DNA from: Cladobotryum mycophilum
Lineage: Eukaryota; Ascomycota; Sordariomycetes; Hypocreales; Hypocreaceae
Assembly: GCA_036429605.1 (NCBI GenBank)
Contig: CM071591.1
Coordinates: forward strand, 5,456,001-5,520,000
Length of the DNA stretch: 64,000 nucleotides
Reading direction: 5' to 3'
Position 1 is the first letter of the stretch, and each line of letters opens with the position of its first letter. The position numbers and the translations under genes are program-made. Under the pieces are notes generated by a model. That model searched no databases. It worked only from the letters and a program-made list of their open reading frames with translations, and was not told the origin of the DNA. Positions 34,124 through 47,135 of the stretch are shown here, in pieces.

Positions 34124-34780
34124 AGACCCACTGTCGGAAGGCCGTCAGCGCTAACGACGATGAGGAAATCAGACATAACTTTGTCAGATGCCGAAAATGT
34201 GAGAATTCTGGGTCCCATGGTACATACAGGTCCATACTGCTTTACGTTAGGCTTTCGGCAGCCCAGTATAACTCGCAGTCTGCCGAATCTTACGTCAGCT
34301 CGATGCATAGTCAGTGATGAGGTTGAAGGTTGCATTCTGAAGATCTGCCAGTCCAAGTCGGCAGACAACGATGTTGACGCCACCTACCCCGGCCCTATTG
34401 GTGAACCCTTGATGGTATCTTCGGACTCGTTGAGACTCGGTTGATACCTGACTCAGAGGTTGTGGCTTCGGTTGGCAAAGACAATGAATTTGACGACGTC
34501 TTGCAGCGGCAGTGTGGAAGACGATTCAAAACAAGAGTGATGATATCTTTGACAAACCGAAGATAAATACACAAGTCTTCCGGTTCCAAAAAAAATCTCA
34601 ATCTCAATCTTCATCACATTCCATTTCATTTCATTGCATCCTGTTTTGTTTCATCAGATATCGGGTAATGACTCTCGTCTAACACAATTCATATAGAGCA
34701 CTTTTGGCGTAAGCTACATAGATTTAGACTTTTCCCTTCCTCCCATACTGTTTCCACGATATCTCACGAAATCATTCACA
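34124..34780. other. Upstream region of the PKS-NRPS
   Basis: This is the promoter side of the PKS-NRPS, A/T-leaning close to the ATG. Apart from the possible exons noted at 33860-34383 no gene is apparent. Confidence 0.4.
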
Positions 34781-37700
34781 ATGGCCAATACAGAGCAGCC
34801 TATCGCCATCATTGGCATGGCCTGCCGTGTCGCAGGTGCCGACAGTCCCTCCCAACTCTGGGACGTTCTGGCCTCGTCCAAGGATGTCCAGTCACGAACA
34901 AAGCGATTCAACGCAGAGGGTTTCTACAAGCCCGACGGAGGCAAGAAAAAGGGCCTCACAAATGTCGACCGAGGATACTTCATCCAAGGTGATGTCGACA
35001 GGTTCGACAACACATTTTTCTCCATTCCTCCCATGGAGGCAGTTGCCATGGACCCTCAGCAGCGAATGTTATTGGAGGTAACATACGAAGCTGTTGATAA
35101 TGCGGGTCTTCCAATGGAGAAGTTTATGGGCAGTAACACTGCCGTATATACCGGTAAGTCTCTGACGTTTGTGGACTGCAATAGATGTGACAGCTTGCTA
35201 ATACAAGTCGTAGGTTTGACATGGAGCGATTATGGCACAAGTCTGTTCAGAGACGTCGACATGACACCCACATACATGTCGACAGGTGCCTGCAATGCTA
35301 TTGCAGCAAACAGAATCAGCTACTTTTTCGATCTTCATGGCCCTAGTTTGGTCATGGACACAGCATGTTCCGCAACTATGTACGCTCTTCACCATGCTGT
35401 GTCGGCTCTCCACAAAAATGAAGCGGAAATGGCCGTTGTGAACGGATCCAACATTATTCTCAACCCAGATATTCTGGTATGCATGTCAGAAATGGACTTC
35501 CTCAGTCCAACTGGACGATGCCGTTCTTTCGATGCCTCCGGCGATGGCTACGTCCGCGCTGAAGGTATCATCTCTATTCTTCTCAAGCCTTTGGATAAGG
35601 CTCTTGCCGATGGTGATCCCATTCGGGCTGTCATTAGAGGAACCCACCTGAACCAAGATGGCAGGACACAGGGCTTAACGCTTCCAAGCACAGAAGCCCA
35701 GAGAGCAAACATGCACTCACTCTACACTAAGAACAACATCGATCCTGCTGATATCCAGTACTTTGAGGCTCACGGTACGGGCACAGCGGCTGGTGATCCA
35801 CTGGAGATGTCCGCCATCGATCACATTTACCGTGACTCTCACACCGAGCAGAAGCTCGTTGTCGGCTCTATCAAGAGTAACGTCGGACACTTGGAAGCCG
35901 TTGCTGCCCTGGCGGGCTTGGTCAAGACAGTACAAGCCTTGGAGCGGGGCCAGATTCCACCTCAGATGCATTTCCACAACCCCAACCCAAAGATCGATTT
36001 CACAGCTCTGCAGGTCCCCACCACCCTGATGCCATGGCCCGCTACCCGCGACGGCGTCCGCCGTGCTGCTATCAACTCATTTGGTTTCGGTGGCTCCAAT
36101 GGTCATGCTGTTTTGGAATACCACCCACAAACTACTGCTGAGCTTCCCAGTTATGATCGACCTTTCTTGTTCAAGGTCTCTGCTGGTGCTGACACTAGCT
36201 TAACTGAGCTCATCGAACGCTATGCGTCTTACGCTGACGAGAAGAAGCCTGCGGCTATTGACTTCGCTCACACCCTTCTTGCGCGTCGATCTACTCACAA
36301 GAAGTCTGCCTTTGTAACTGCATCCACCACGGAGGAGCTGGTGAAAAAGCTCGTTGCTGGTGAGTATGCTGTTAAGACTAAGAGTGGCGAGACACTCAAG
36401 AACGTTGCCTTCATCTTTACTGGCCAGGGTGCTCAATGGCCGTCTATGGGTAAGCAGCTGATTGAGAACTCTCCACTGTTCCGCTCTGTTGTGGAGCAGT
36501 GTGACGAAGTTCTGAAGAGCCTTCCCGAAGGTCCTGCTTGGACTGCCATGGAAGAGCTTCAGAAGCCCAAGGAGACTTCTCGTCTTTACGAGTCCAGCCT
36601 TTCACAGCCACTCTGCACTGTCTTGCAGCTCGGCCTGGTTGAGCTGTGGAAGTCTTGGGGTGTTCGTCCTGTGGCTGTTGCTGGCCATTCTTCCGGAGAG
36701 ATCGGCGCTGCTTACGCCTCTGGTGCTCTTTCTCTGAAGGATTGTGTTACCATTGCCTACTACCGTGGTCTCTACCTTGGTAGCGGTTTTGCTGACAACG
36801 CCACTGGACCCAAGGGCTCCATGTGCGCCGTTGGTCTTAGTGAAAAGGATGCTAAGAACTTCCTTAAGAAGTACACTGGTCGTCTTGCGCTCGCTGCTGT
36901 TAACTCTCCTAGCAGCTGTACTATCTCTGGTGATGAGGATGCCATCCTCGAGGTTGTCGAAGCTTGCAAGGTTGATGGCACCTTTTGCCGACAGCTCAGA
37001 GTTGACATGGCTTACCACTCCCACCACATGCTTCGACACGCTGGCAAGTACGAGAACGCCATGATTGAGGTCGGCGTCAAGCCTCGTGACTTACCTGACG
37101 ATGAGAGGCCTGCGAGGATGTTCTCTTCCGTCCACGGCAAAGAGATCCGCACTGCCGCATGCTCTCCTGACTACTGGAAGGAGAACATGGTTTCCACTGT
37201 TTCCTTCACTGCTGCTTTGACTGCCATGGCCAAGAGCATTGACCTTGACGCCATTGTGGAGCTGGGACCTCACCCTGCCCTTAAGGGACCTGTGGAAGAT
37301 ACCCTTGCTGGCCTGAGCATCAACGGTCTGCCATACTTTGGCTCTTGCTCTCGAGGCAAGCCTGACTTCGCTACCATGCTAGACACTGTTGGCGCCATGA
37401 CTGCTGCTGGCTTTGACATCAATTTCCAGAATGTGAACGCCTACGAAGTTGTTGAGGGTGCTTCTGTTGCCCATAAGAACGGTAAGGTTCTCATTGATGT
37501 TCCCAACTACGCTTGGGACCACTCCCGTCCCTTCTGGGCCGAGACTCGTGCTGCACAGAACTATCGTTTCAGGGCTTACCCTCGCCACGATCTCCTTGGT
37601 TCCCGAAAGACCACTGACAACCCTCTTGCTATGTCATGGCGCAGTATGATTAGCCTGAAAGATGCTCCTTGGCTGGCTGAATGGAAGAGCAAGGATCATG

Positions 37701-40700
37701 CTGCTGTTCTCCCATGGTCTGTTTACTTGCTCATGGCCGCTGAAGCAGCACGCCAGACAACTTCTAAGCCTGGACAGACTCTCAAGATTGAAAAGTTCAA
37801 GCTCCACCATGATTTCTTGCTGTCCAACTTTACTTCTGAGGAGACCTTGATTGAATTCCACTTCAACCTTCAGCAGAATCTAACTCACGATGGCTACACT
37901 TTCAGTGTCCAGGCTGGTGAGTCCAAGCTCGACTCAGAGTGGGTGCATCTGTGCTCTGGAACCATTTTCATCTCTGAGTCTGCCATCTATAACGCAACTA
38001 ATGTTGCAGTCACTCATGATGAGAGAGCCTTGCAATACGCCCAGACGTTCCCTATTCCAGAGATTTCCGGATTGTCTGAATTGCACTTCACGACTGACAA
38101 GACCACTGGTGAGCTTGAGGATGCCCAGAGCCCTTTGGTATTGGATTCAGTCCTTCGACTCCCTACTTTGATGTTCCTGAGAGCTGCTGTCTCCAACCGC
38201 TACCAACTCAGATCGATCGATTCTATTGAGGTGACACTGGAATCTATCACCGAGAAGATGACTTTCACTGTTGAGGGTAAACAGCCTGTTAACGGCATTG
38301 CTTTTGCTGATACCTTCGTCCAAACGGCTGATGGTGCCGTGGCTATTTCCATCAATAATGCCGAGTATGTTGCTGAGGGGCCGCTGAAGAGAGAACCTAT
38401 CCTCGAATCATTCTTCTTCGAGCGACAGATTCTTCCTGATATCACCTACGCCGAGAAGTTGGATGACATCAGTCTAGCTAATCTGATCCGGCTTGTGACT
38501 CACAAGTGGCCCATGGCTGATATTGCAATTGATCTTCCTGAGGACGCGGCTGCTGTTGACTCCATCATCTCCAACCTGCAAGGAGTTAATTCTCTTGAGC
38601 GCCCTCGATTCAGATCTCTCGCCATCGTTGGAGAGGTCTCTACACATGAGACATCTGATCGTATTCAGGCAGTCAAGTCCCTTGATTCTGAACGCAAATT
38701 CCACGCAATCTTCACCGTACAGGACAAGTTCGAGACTTACAAGGCCTCATTGCTCCCATCCGGTGTTCTTGCTTCTCTTGGATCTAAGCCAGAAGACAGT
38801 GACTTCCAGCAGATCTCCGAGGCTACAAGCAGCGATGGGAAGACTTGGGCTGTTGGAAGAGTTGCTTTGTCAGCCTCAGAACAGAACTCTCCCAAAATCA
38901 AGATTGTTGCTCCAGCTGGTGTCAAGCCCACTGGTTTCGGACTGGGTTCCCAGTTCTTGACCTTGGATAGCAGCAACGTCAACGAAGTTAGCAAAGAACT
39001 CTCCTCCGAAGCTTGTGATGCTATAATCTTGGATCTCGGTGATAAGTCCATGTTGACTGACCTCAAGGGTGAGCACCTCCTGCCTTGGGTCCAGGCTCTT
39101 CTTCCTGAAGTGAAGACTCTTTTCTGGGTATCAGTTGAGTCAAAGGAGCAGCCATTTGCTGGTGTTGAGGGTGGATTCGTCCGAACTCTTTGCACAGAGA
39201 ACCCTGGCCTACGAGCTGTTAGCATTGTTTTGCAGAACAAGCCTACTGACGAGGAGCTCAACAACGTCTTGTCCAGGATTTACAACACTGTCAAGGGCGG
39301 AGACATTGAGGTTGAGCTGTTTGTCAAGCAAGGTGTTATCAACTCTCTTCGAATTGTCCCTGATGATGAGCTTGCTGCTTCCATCGGCCTGACTCCTGCC
39401 TTGGCAGCTCGATCAGTCGCCGACCTTGACTACAAGATTTCCTACGAGGGAGGCAAGGGAGTCGAGTTGCAAGTTCGCCCCAAGCCGTCTGCAGCAGTGA
39501 CTTCTGTTGACCAACTCACCGTCACAGTAGAGGCAACTTTCATTGACTTGGAAGATCAATTGAGGATTCGTGGTGTTGTTCCCTACGCCAAATCTGAGCT
39601 TGGATCATTCTTCATTGGTCAGACGGAGAAGGGTGACCGCGTCTTTGGTTGGTCTGCCGGGTCTCACAGCTCCAAGGTTGAAGTTCGTACCGACAACTTT
39701 ATCTCTCTGAACTACGAGATTGATGACCTCTCTCACACTCTCAGTTCCCTGGCTAACCACACTATCGCTATTGCTCTTCTTGACCATGAGGGCCGAGTCC
39801 GTAGCGGCGACAGCATCCAAGCCGTCAATGTTCCAGGTCCACTACTTGACACTCTGACCTTGGAGGCTACCACCCGTGGCGCCCGCTTGATTGGTGATAA
39901 GGAAGATGGTGCTGACATCAACATCTCATTCGATGCCAGCATCGGTCTCTCTTTGAACAATCGACGGGTTAGCCTCAAGTCAGTTTTCGACAAGCGCTCC
40001 CTATCCTCCCTCTTGGTAAACAGCCCATCCGCATCTCTGCTGCAGTTTTCTCACCCAGTGCACTCCTTTGGTGTTCAGGACTTTGCTGAGGCTTTCAACA
40101 TGGCCGCCCAGGAGCCTCTGTCCAGTGTCCTCCGCCACACTAATGGCCTTGGAAATGTCAAGGATGCGTTGATGACCGCTGCGCCCAAATCGCAGGTCTT
40201 CCGCGGCGACGGTGCTTATGTCATCCTGGGAGGTCTTGGAGGTCTTGGTCAGTACCTCTCCGTATGGATGGTTGAGAACGGTGCTAAGCACATTGTTACC
40301 CTTAGCCGAAAGGGCAGCGCTGCTAGCGGAGCTAAGGAGCTTGGTGCTGAGATTGAGGCACTTGGCGGAAAGCTTACTGTGTTAGCTGCTGATGCTAGCC
40401 GAGTTGATCAATTGGAGAAGGCTCTCGCTGAGGTTAGAAAGGATACCAAGATTATCGGATGTCTCAACATGGCCATGCAGCTTCAGGATCGACCATTCAC
40501 CACCATGACTCCCGAGGAATGGGACCAGTCATTGAACTCCAAGATTCCCACTTCTTGGAACCTGCACAATGCCACCATCAATGATACGCTTGACTTCTTC
40601 ATTCTCTTCTCTTCAGTTGCTTCCATCATTGGTAACCGAATGCAGAGTAATTATGCTGTCGGTAATGCTTTCTTGAACCGCCTGGCTGCTTATCGTCGAT

Positions 40701-43700
40701 CCATCGGCTTGACAGCTGTGTCCCTCGCCGTTCCCGCCATGCATGGCATCGGTGTTTTGGCCAACGACCACGGCCTTGTCGAATACTTTGACAAAGCTGG
40801 TCTTTCTACCGCTGGCCCTGAAGGACTCAAGGACTTCATCAAGGCTGCTGTTAACGAGTCTCTACGACCCTCTGGCCGATCTTTCATTGGTATGGGTCTG
40901 CAGATGTTCAAGACTATTGACGGCAAGATTCAGAGCAAGCCCTCTCAGACCCAGATCTTCTGGGCTGACTTTGCTGAATTCGGATCCTTGATGGATCACC
41001 AGATGTCTGATGACTCCGGTGCCAGCGACGGTCCCCTCTCCGAGAGACTCAAGGCTGCCAGTGATGAGGTTAGCCAGAAGCTGCTTTTGCAGTCTTTCCT
41101 GCAGAGCCTTGCAAACATCCTCGGCTATGCTGTTGAGGCATTTGATCCCACCTCCTCCATTGCTGCTTACGGTCTAGACTCTCTTAACGCCGTGGCTTGC
41201 CGTTACTGGTTCTTCAAGGAGATCTCCATTGATGTCCCAGTTTTCGACATTCTTGGCTGCAAGTCTATTCTTGAACTGGTTTCCAGAGTTCTCACTAAGC
41301 TTAGAGCTGGATCCGATGCCAACCAAGCTATCGCATTGCCCAGCCCAGTCCGGTTGGATGAGTCTGCCCTGAGACCTCTGTCCTTCTCTCAGCAGCGTCT
41401 GTGGTTCTTGCACAAGTTCCTGGCTGACAAGTCTGTTTACAACCTTTTACTTGTCTGCCACATTGATGGAGCAGTCAGACCAGATCTTCTTGAGAAGGCT
41501 TGGCAGGTACTCATTAACCGACATGAGGTTTTGAGAACCCACTTCGTGGATACCACTGAGGGCCTGCAACAAGTAGCTATCGAGGACTACAAGTTCAACC
41601 TCCAGACTATTGAACTTGCTGACAATTCCGAATTCCAGGCAAAGATTCAAGAGTACACCGATCTTGCTCGATCATACCATTATAACCTCGACAACGGTGA
41701 ACTCGTCCGCTGCTGGCTGCTCAGAACACCTACTCAGACTCGTCTCTTCATTGGATCTCACCACTTGGCTTGGGACAGAGTCTCCACCTCAACCGTATTT
41801 GATGAGGTCTCAACCATCTACAAGAACCTCTTGGCTGACGAGGATGCCGAGACAACTTTGGAGCCTGTTGCCTTCCAGTTCGTTGACTACGCTGTCTGGC
41901 AACGACAGTGCATTGACACCGAGGCCTTCCGTGAGCCATTGGTTGAGTACTGGACAGATCAGCTGTCTGGTATCCCTGACTCTGTGTCTCTCTTGCCTTT
42001 CGCACACAAAGATCAGCGTCCTCCTGTCAAGCAGAACCTCACTAGCACTTGGAAGTTGGAGTTTGATACCGCCCTCGGAGCTGCCATTAAGGACTTCTGT
42101 GCTAAAAACTCCATCACTCCTTTCATGTTCATGACCTCCTCTATTTCCGCGCTAATTTCTCGATTGACTGGTGATGAGGACATTGTCGTTGGTATCGCCG
42201 ACGGTGACCGTGGCCATTCGGACTTTGACAGTCTCATTGGTTTCGCCGTCAACATGTTGCCCATTCGCTCCAAGTTGCAGAAGGACATGCCGTTCATTGA
42301 ACACCTCGAGAACTTCCGTGAAACCTGCTTGAATGCTTACGCTCACCGAGAGTTGCCATTTGACTACCTCCTGCAAAAGATTGGTGTCCAGCGAAACACG
42401 TCTCACAACCCTATCTTCCAGATCATGGTCAACTACGTCGTTCATGGCTCCTTCAAGGAGACTGACTTTGGTGACTTCAAGTTTGTCGGATACGATCACT
42501 ACAATGCCCGTACCCAGTCCGATTTCAGCTTGGACATTGAGGAAACTCTTGAGGGAGCTCTTGAGTGTACCTTCGAGTTTGACACTGCCGTTTACAACGC
42601 AGCCGGTATTAGCGAGTTTGGCCAGATGTACTACAATTTTATCAAGCATTCAATTGAGGGCGAGGGCAAGACTGCTTTGTACGACATCAAGCTTACATCT
42701 GAGAAGGATGAGAGTGCTATTTCTACTATCCTCCAGCCTTCTTGGGACGTCAAGGAGATGGAGGTTGCTCAGCAAACTTTATTCGATACTCTCTTTGACC
42801 AATCCGTAAACTCCTTCCCTAACAAGAAGGCTGTTGTTGATGAGTCTCGATCTCTAACTTTCGCCGAGGTAAATGAGCAGGCCAATGCCATTGCCAACAA
42901 GCTCGTCAAGGGAGGCGCCAAGATTGGTCAAGTCGTCGGTGTCTACTGCGAATCCAGTGTCGAGCTCGCAGTCGCCATCTATGGTATCTGGAAGGCCGGA
43001 TGTGCTTTTGTGGCTATCCAGGATATCCCTGAGGAGCGTCTTCGTTCTATCATCGAGGATGTTGAGATGGAACATGCTCTCGTTGATGCCACCAACGACG
43101 GAGCCCGTCTCCAAGAGATGGTCTCTGCTGGTCTCAGATCTCAAAATGTATTCAGGGTGGATGAAGTCGTCTCCGACTCCGCTGCCATAACTGATGCCCC
43201 CAAGCTGGCTCGTGCCCTCAAGGCCAGCGACCCTATTTGCTGCATCTTCACTAGTGGCAGTACTGGTCGTCCTAAAGGTGTTCCTTTGACGCACGGTCAA
43301 GTCAGCATGTGGCGAGTTGGTTACTACGAGAAGATTGTTGGTACTTCTTCCGATGAAACCATCATGCTTGCCTCTGTTCCCACTTTCGATATCTCAATGG
43401 CTGCTCTCTACGGAGCTCCAGTGTACGGAGCTACTCTCGTTGTCGCTTCACGTGAAGGTACTTTCCCCCTGATTCTCGTTCCTAACAGACAAAAAGCTAA
43501 CTCTGAACTTCCCTACAGCTCGCTACTCCCCTGCCAAGATGACCGATCTCATCGTTGACAACAAGGTCACTAACTTCATGATGACTCCTTCTCAGCTATC
43601 TTCTCTGCTCACTGCCAAGAACATTCACAAGTTCCAAGCCTGGACTGGTCTCCGTAACATGTGCTTGGCTGGTGAGCCTGTTCCTGACAAGCTCATGCGC

Positions 43701-46004
43701 GCTTTCTTCGCTCTTGGACTCCCCACTCGCGTTTGGAACGGATACGGGCCTTCTGAGGCTACTATCTTGGTCTCCACTAAGGAGATTACCTCTGATATTC
43801 GCGCTTCTTCTCTGACTTCTCCTGAGTTCCCTGCCCACTTCTACATCCTCGATGAGCGCGGTAACCAAGTTCCTTTCGGTGTTCCTGGTGAGCTATTCAT
43901 TGGAGGTCCAGGTGTTTGCAGTGGCTACATCAAGCGACCTGAGCAGACAGCCGAGGTCTTCACTGTTGATGACTCTGCCGTCGCACTTGCTACTGGATTG
44001 CAATCTCCCGTCAAGTACAGCACCGGTGATAGGTTCGTCGTCTACAGAGACGGTACTCTTGCCGTGAAGGGCCGTATTGGAGGAGACCGTCAAGTCAAGA
44101 TCCGTGGTATGCGAACCGAACTTGGCGAAATCGAAACTGCTATCTGGACCGCCCTCGAGGACATTCTGCCAACTTTTGAAAATGAGGTCAATATCGCCAA
44201 GGTCGTCGTCGTCTACCGAAAGGAAGAGGAGCTTCTTGCTTCTTACATCTCTCCTGGTGACGGTGTCTCTCTTGACGATGAGAGTCGCCAGATTCTTACC
44301 AAGTCTATCAAGTTCTCTCTGCGCGCCATTCTCCCTGCTCACATGAGACCCGCCGCCTATGCGTTCTTGGATGAGATGCCAAGCACATCCTCTGGCAAGA
44401 CTGACTACAAAAAGGTGTTGGCTCTCCCTGCTCCAGCCCGAGACTCGGTCGAGATCCGAAGCAGCGACGAAACTTTCGAGCTTTCTGAGATGCAAGCTGA
44501 GATCGCTGATATCTGGAAAGGCGTTCTGGACCTTGGCATCGCTATTGCCCCCACTGACGATTTCTTCTCCATGGGAGGCCACTCTTTGGCTCTCATCAAC
44601 ATCCAGACCGAGATTGAACAGCGATATGAGGTTACTGTTAACCTTGCTGACATTTTCGCTGAGCCCTCTCTCAAGGGCATGGAGACCTTGGTGCTCAACG
44701 AGCTTGCTTCTAGCGGCTCCGGTGCCAAGAAGTCTGAGGCTGAGGTTGACTGGAGTATCGAAACCGCTTTGCCGTCTGAACTTGACAAGACCATCACTAC
44801 CAAACCTGTCTTCCCCCCACAGGCCGTCGTGATGACTGGAGCTTCCAGCATGATGGGTATCCACATGCTTTACCACCTTCTCACCACTACTTCTATGGAG
44901 TTCTACTGTCTTGCTGAGCAGGGTGATACGAAGGAAGCTGCCTTGGCTGGTATTTCCCGCTCTCTTCAGCGCCACCAGCTCGCCAAGAATCTCACTGAGG
45001 AGTTCAAGGCTCGTCTTCACGTCTTCCCTGGCAAGCTTTCTGACCCAACTCTTGGTTTGAGTGAGGAGGAGCTGGTTCTTATTGACAGCAAGACCCACGC
45101 CATCTACCACTTTGCCTCCGATGTCTCTCTGTTCGGTAACATCTCTAAGGTCCGTGCTGGTAACATTGGTGTCATCAAGTTCCTCATTGGCCTTGCTCAA
45201 GGTTGCAAGACCCAGAACACCCCTAACGTCAAATCTTTGCATTTCCTCTCTACTTGGGGTGTTTCTCACCTGCAAGCTTGGCACGATACTGAGATTGTTG
45301 GCACCGACTCTGCTGCCAATGTTGTTGTCAATGGTAGCGGCTCCAAGGGTGCTCACATTCGCTATTCTGAGCAATCCATGTCTCACATTGTTCCTGGCAG
45401 CTCTCCACGTCTTGCATATCTCAAAGTCCGTTGGGCTGCCGAACAGCTTCTTACTCAGGCAGCTGAGCGAGGCCTACCTGTCTCCATCTTCCGTGGCAGT
45501 ATGACTGCGCCTGCTAATCCTGTTGGATTGGCTCGTGATGACATTAACCGAAGAATCATTGAGGGTTCTCTCCAAACCGGTCTTTTCCCTAACTTTGGCG
45601 GTGTCATGTCTTGGTTGACTGCTGATTTCCTTGCTGATGCAATGGCTCACCTCACTCTCCAGCCTATCACTAGTGAGGGTACTCCCCAGATCTGGCACTT
45701 GCTTCCTGAGGAGCAAGACTCTATTAGCTACGCTAATGTCGGAAAGATGCTCAAGACTGCCCACAATGGACAGGAATTGAAGCTGGTTGATCCCTCTGAG
45801 TGGTTTGCTGCACTTCGCGCTAGCCGCAATGTTGAGATGATTATGCAGGCCGCTGTCTTGGAGGAATGGTGGGCTGCTGGCTGGGTGCCTTTTGCTATGG
45901 ACGCGACCAAGACACTGGAGACTCTAAAGGAAGCGGGTATTAAGCCTAGGACAGTTACTCGAGAGCTCCTCGTAGAGAATGTGGTTGGCGAAGTTGGCTT
46001 CTAA
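34781..46004 (+). CDS. PKS-NRPS hybrid synthase (KS-AT-DH0-MT0-ER0-KR-ACP-C-A-PCP-R)
   Basis: Three exons, 34781-35153, 35214-43457 and 43519-46004, encode 3700 aa. The introns are 60 bases (in frame, in KS) and 61 bases (in A; it explains the phase change near 43.5 kb). KS has DTACSA (Cys near 175), HGTGT and KSNVGH. AT has FTGQGAQW, GHSSGE (about 614) and AYHSHHM. The DH position reads WLAEWKSKDHAAVLPWSVYL, lacking the His of the HxxxGxxxxP motif. The methyltransferase position (about 1220) reads THKWPMADIAIDLPEDAAA, lacking the SAM-binding Gly motif. The ER position is degenerate. KR is intact (GGLGGLG, FSSVAS, NYAVGN, about 1796-1940), as is ACP (GLDSLNA). C has HHLAWDR, A has FTSGSTGRPKG and TGD, PCP has GGHSLAL (about 3227). 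The C-terminal reductase-fold domain has TGASSMMG and YLKVR. The enzyme should build a polyketide acyl chain, couple it to one amino acid and release it. Confidence 0.93.
35154..35213 (+). other. In-frame intron in the KS domain
   Basis: GTAAGT donor, GCTAATAC branch site and GTCGTAG acceptor. Its 60 bases contain no stop, so the reading frame runs through it, but removing it joins NTAVYTG to LTWSDYG as in other KS domains. Confidence 0.8.
43458..43518 (+). other. Intron in the adenylation domain
   Basis: GTACTT donor, AGCTAACT branch site and CCTACAG acceptor, 61 bases. Splicing joins VVASRE to ARYSPAKMTD and links what otherwise look like two overlapping open frames into one protein. Confidence 0.88.
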
Positions 46005-47135
46005 AAAAAATATAAAAGAAAGAAGGAAATAAACTTAGGGGGAAAGAGAACATAGAAAAGATATAATAGAAAGTATTGTATTTACTAGAAGTTATAGAGT
46101 TAGTAGCTTAGGGGTTAGTTTTTATATTTTAAGAGTTATATTCAGAATTCTACTAGTATAATAGTATGTTTTCTTAACTACTTCCTAACTTTATATGTTT
46201 TATTGACACGTTATGAATAGCCTATATATGTACAGATTTATTATATTATAAGTCAACTAAAATCTAATTAACATTTAAAGAATGCGAACAAAAAGTATAA
46301 TAAATATATATAAAAGTATTTAATTTTAATTCTTTAATAATACTAAGGCTTTTAATACTATAAAGAAGAAAAGCTGCGAATAATTCTTTGGAAGCTTAAT
46401 TCGTAGTTATTATCATCCATAACACTATCCAGAGGCTACAATTTAAAACAAAAACTAATTACCCTTACATAAAGGGGTTAAACCCCCTAATAAACTAGTT
46501 TTTAAAAGGAAAGCTACTGCACCATTGATAAAAAAAGCTTTAATTACTCGAATCTACAGAGTAAACCGTAATTATTTTCCTTAGCACTTGCAAGCCCCTA
46601 GTTCGTATTTATAGTACACTGCTGAAATTTCAGTTAAATGAATCCATACATACATTCACCACCCCATCAGACTAAGCGTGGTATTTCTATGTATAAATCC
46701 CGCAGATTGTTTTCTAAGTCGGATTATGTAGTAGTTAACCCCCCTGCCCCTGGGGGAGCTGATCCCCTTTTTCATAACATAAGCAGTTATAGCCAATTAG
46801 AATTCATCGTTTGCTAGTGTCCCAATATCACGTGTGTATCCTGTATTTTTTGTCAAATGTTTCTGATTATATCATGAAGAGGGGTCCAGCTCCCCAGGGT
46901 GTTAACTGTTACGTGGCCCGACTCACATAATTTCTCAAGCTGCTAGGAACTCGGCTCGGAAGACTAGACTCCGAGTCACGAACGCTTAATCAGTACCTCG
47001 TCTCACCGCAGCAAATATAAATACCCTAGCTGTCTTGAATACCACACAACTCTTTTCATGTGAATCATTTTCATGCCAATTTCAACTGAAACCAGGTAAA
47101 TCATAAAATTAGGAGGAGAAAGTAAAATACTGACT
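46005..47135. other. Intergenic, A/T-rich 1.1 kb
   Basis: An AATAAA at about 46027 may be the polyadenylation signal of the PKS-NRPS. The rest is A/T-rich without coding frames, suggesting a small RIP-like block inside the candidate cluster. Confidence 0.5.

Noticed and set aside
43458..43558. Two separate genes at the overlap of the two large PKS-NRPS frames
   Set aside because: A canonical 61-base GT..AG intron with an AGCTAACT branch word joins them inside the conserved adenylation domain, and total length becomes divisible by three.
43893..45386. A 497-codon minus-strand frame inside the PKS-NRPS
   Set aside because: It is antisense to the A, PCP and terminal domains and has no motif. 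Its length follows from the codon bias of the sense gene.
34781..46004. Identification of the PKS-NRPS with the swainsonine synthetase because SDR and dioxygenase genes are nearby
   Set aside because: That synthetase begins with an adenylation domain before KS. Here A follows the PKS module and a C domain is present, so the architecture differs.
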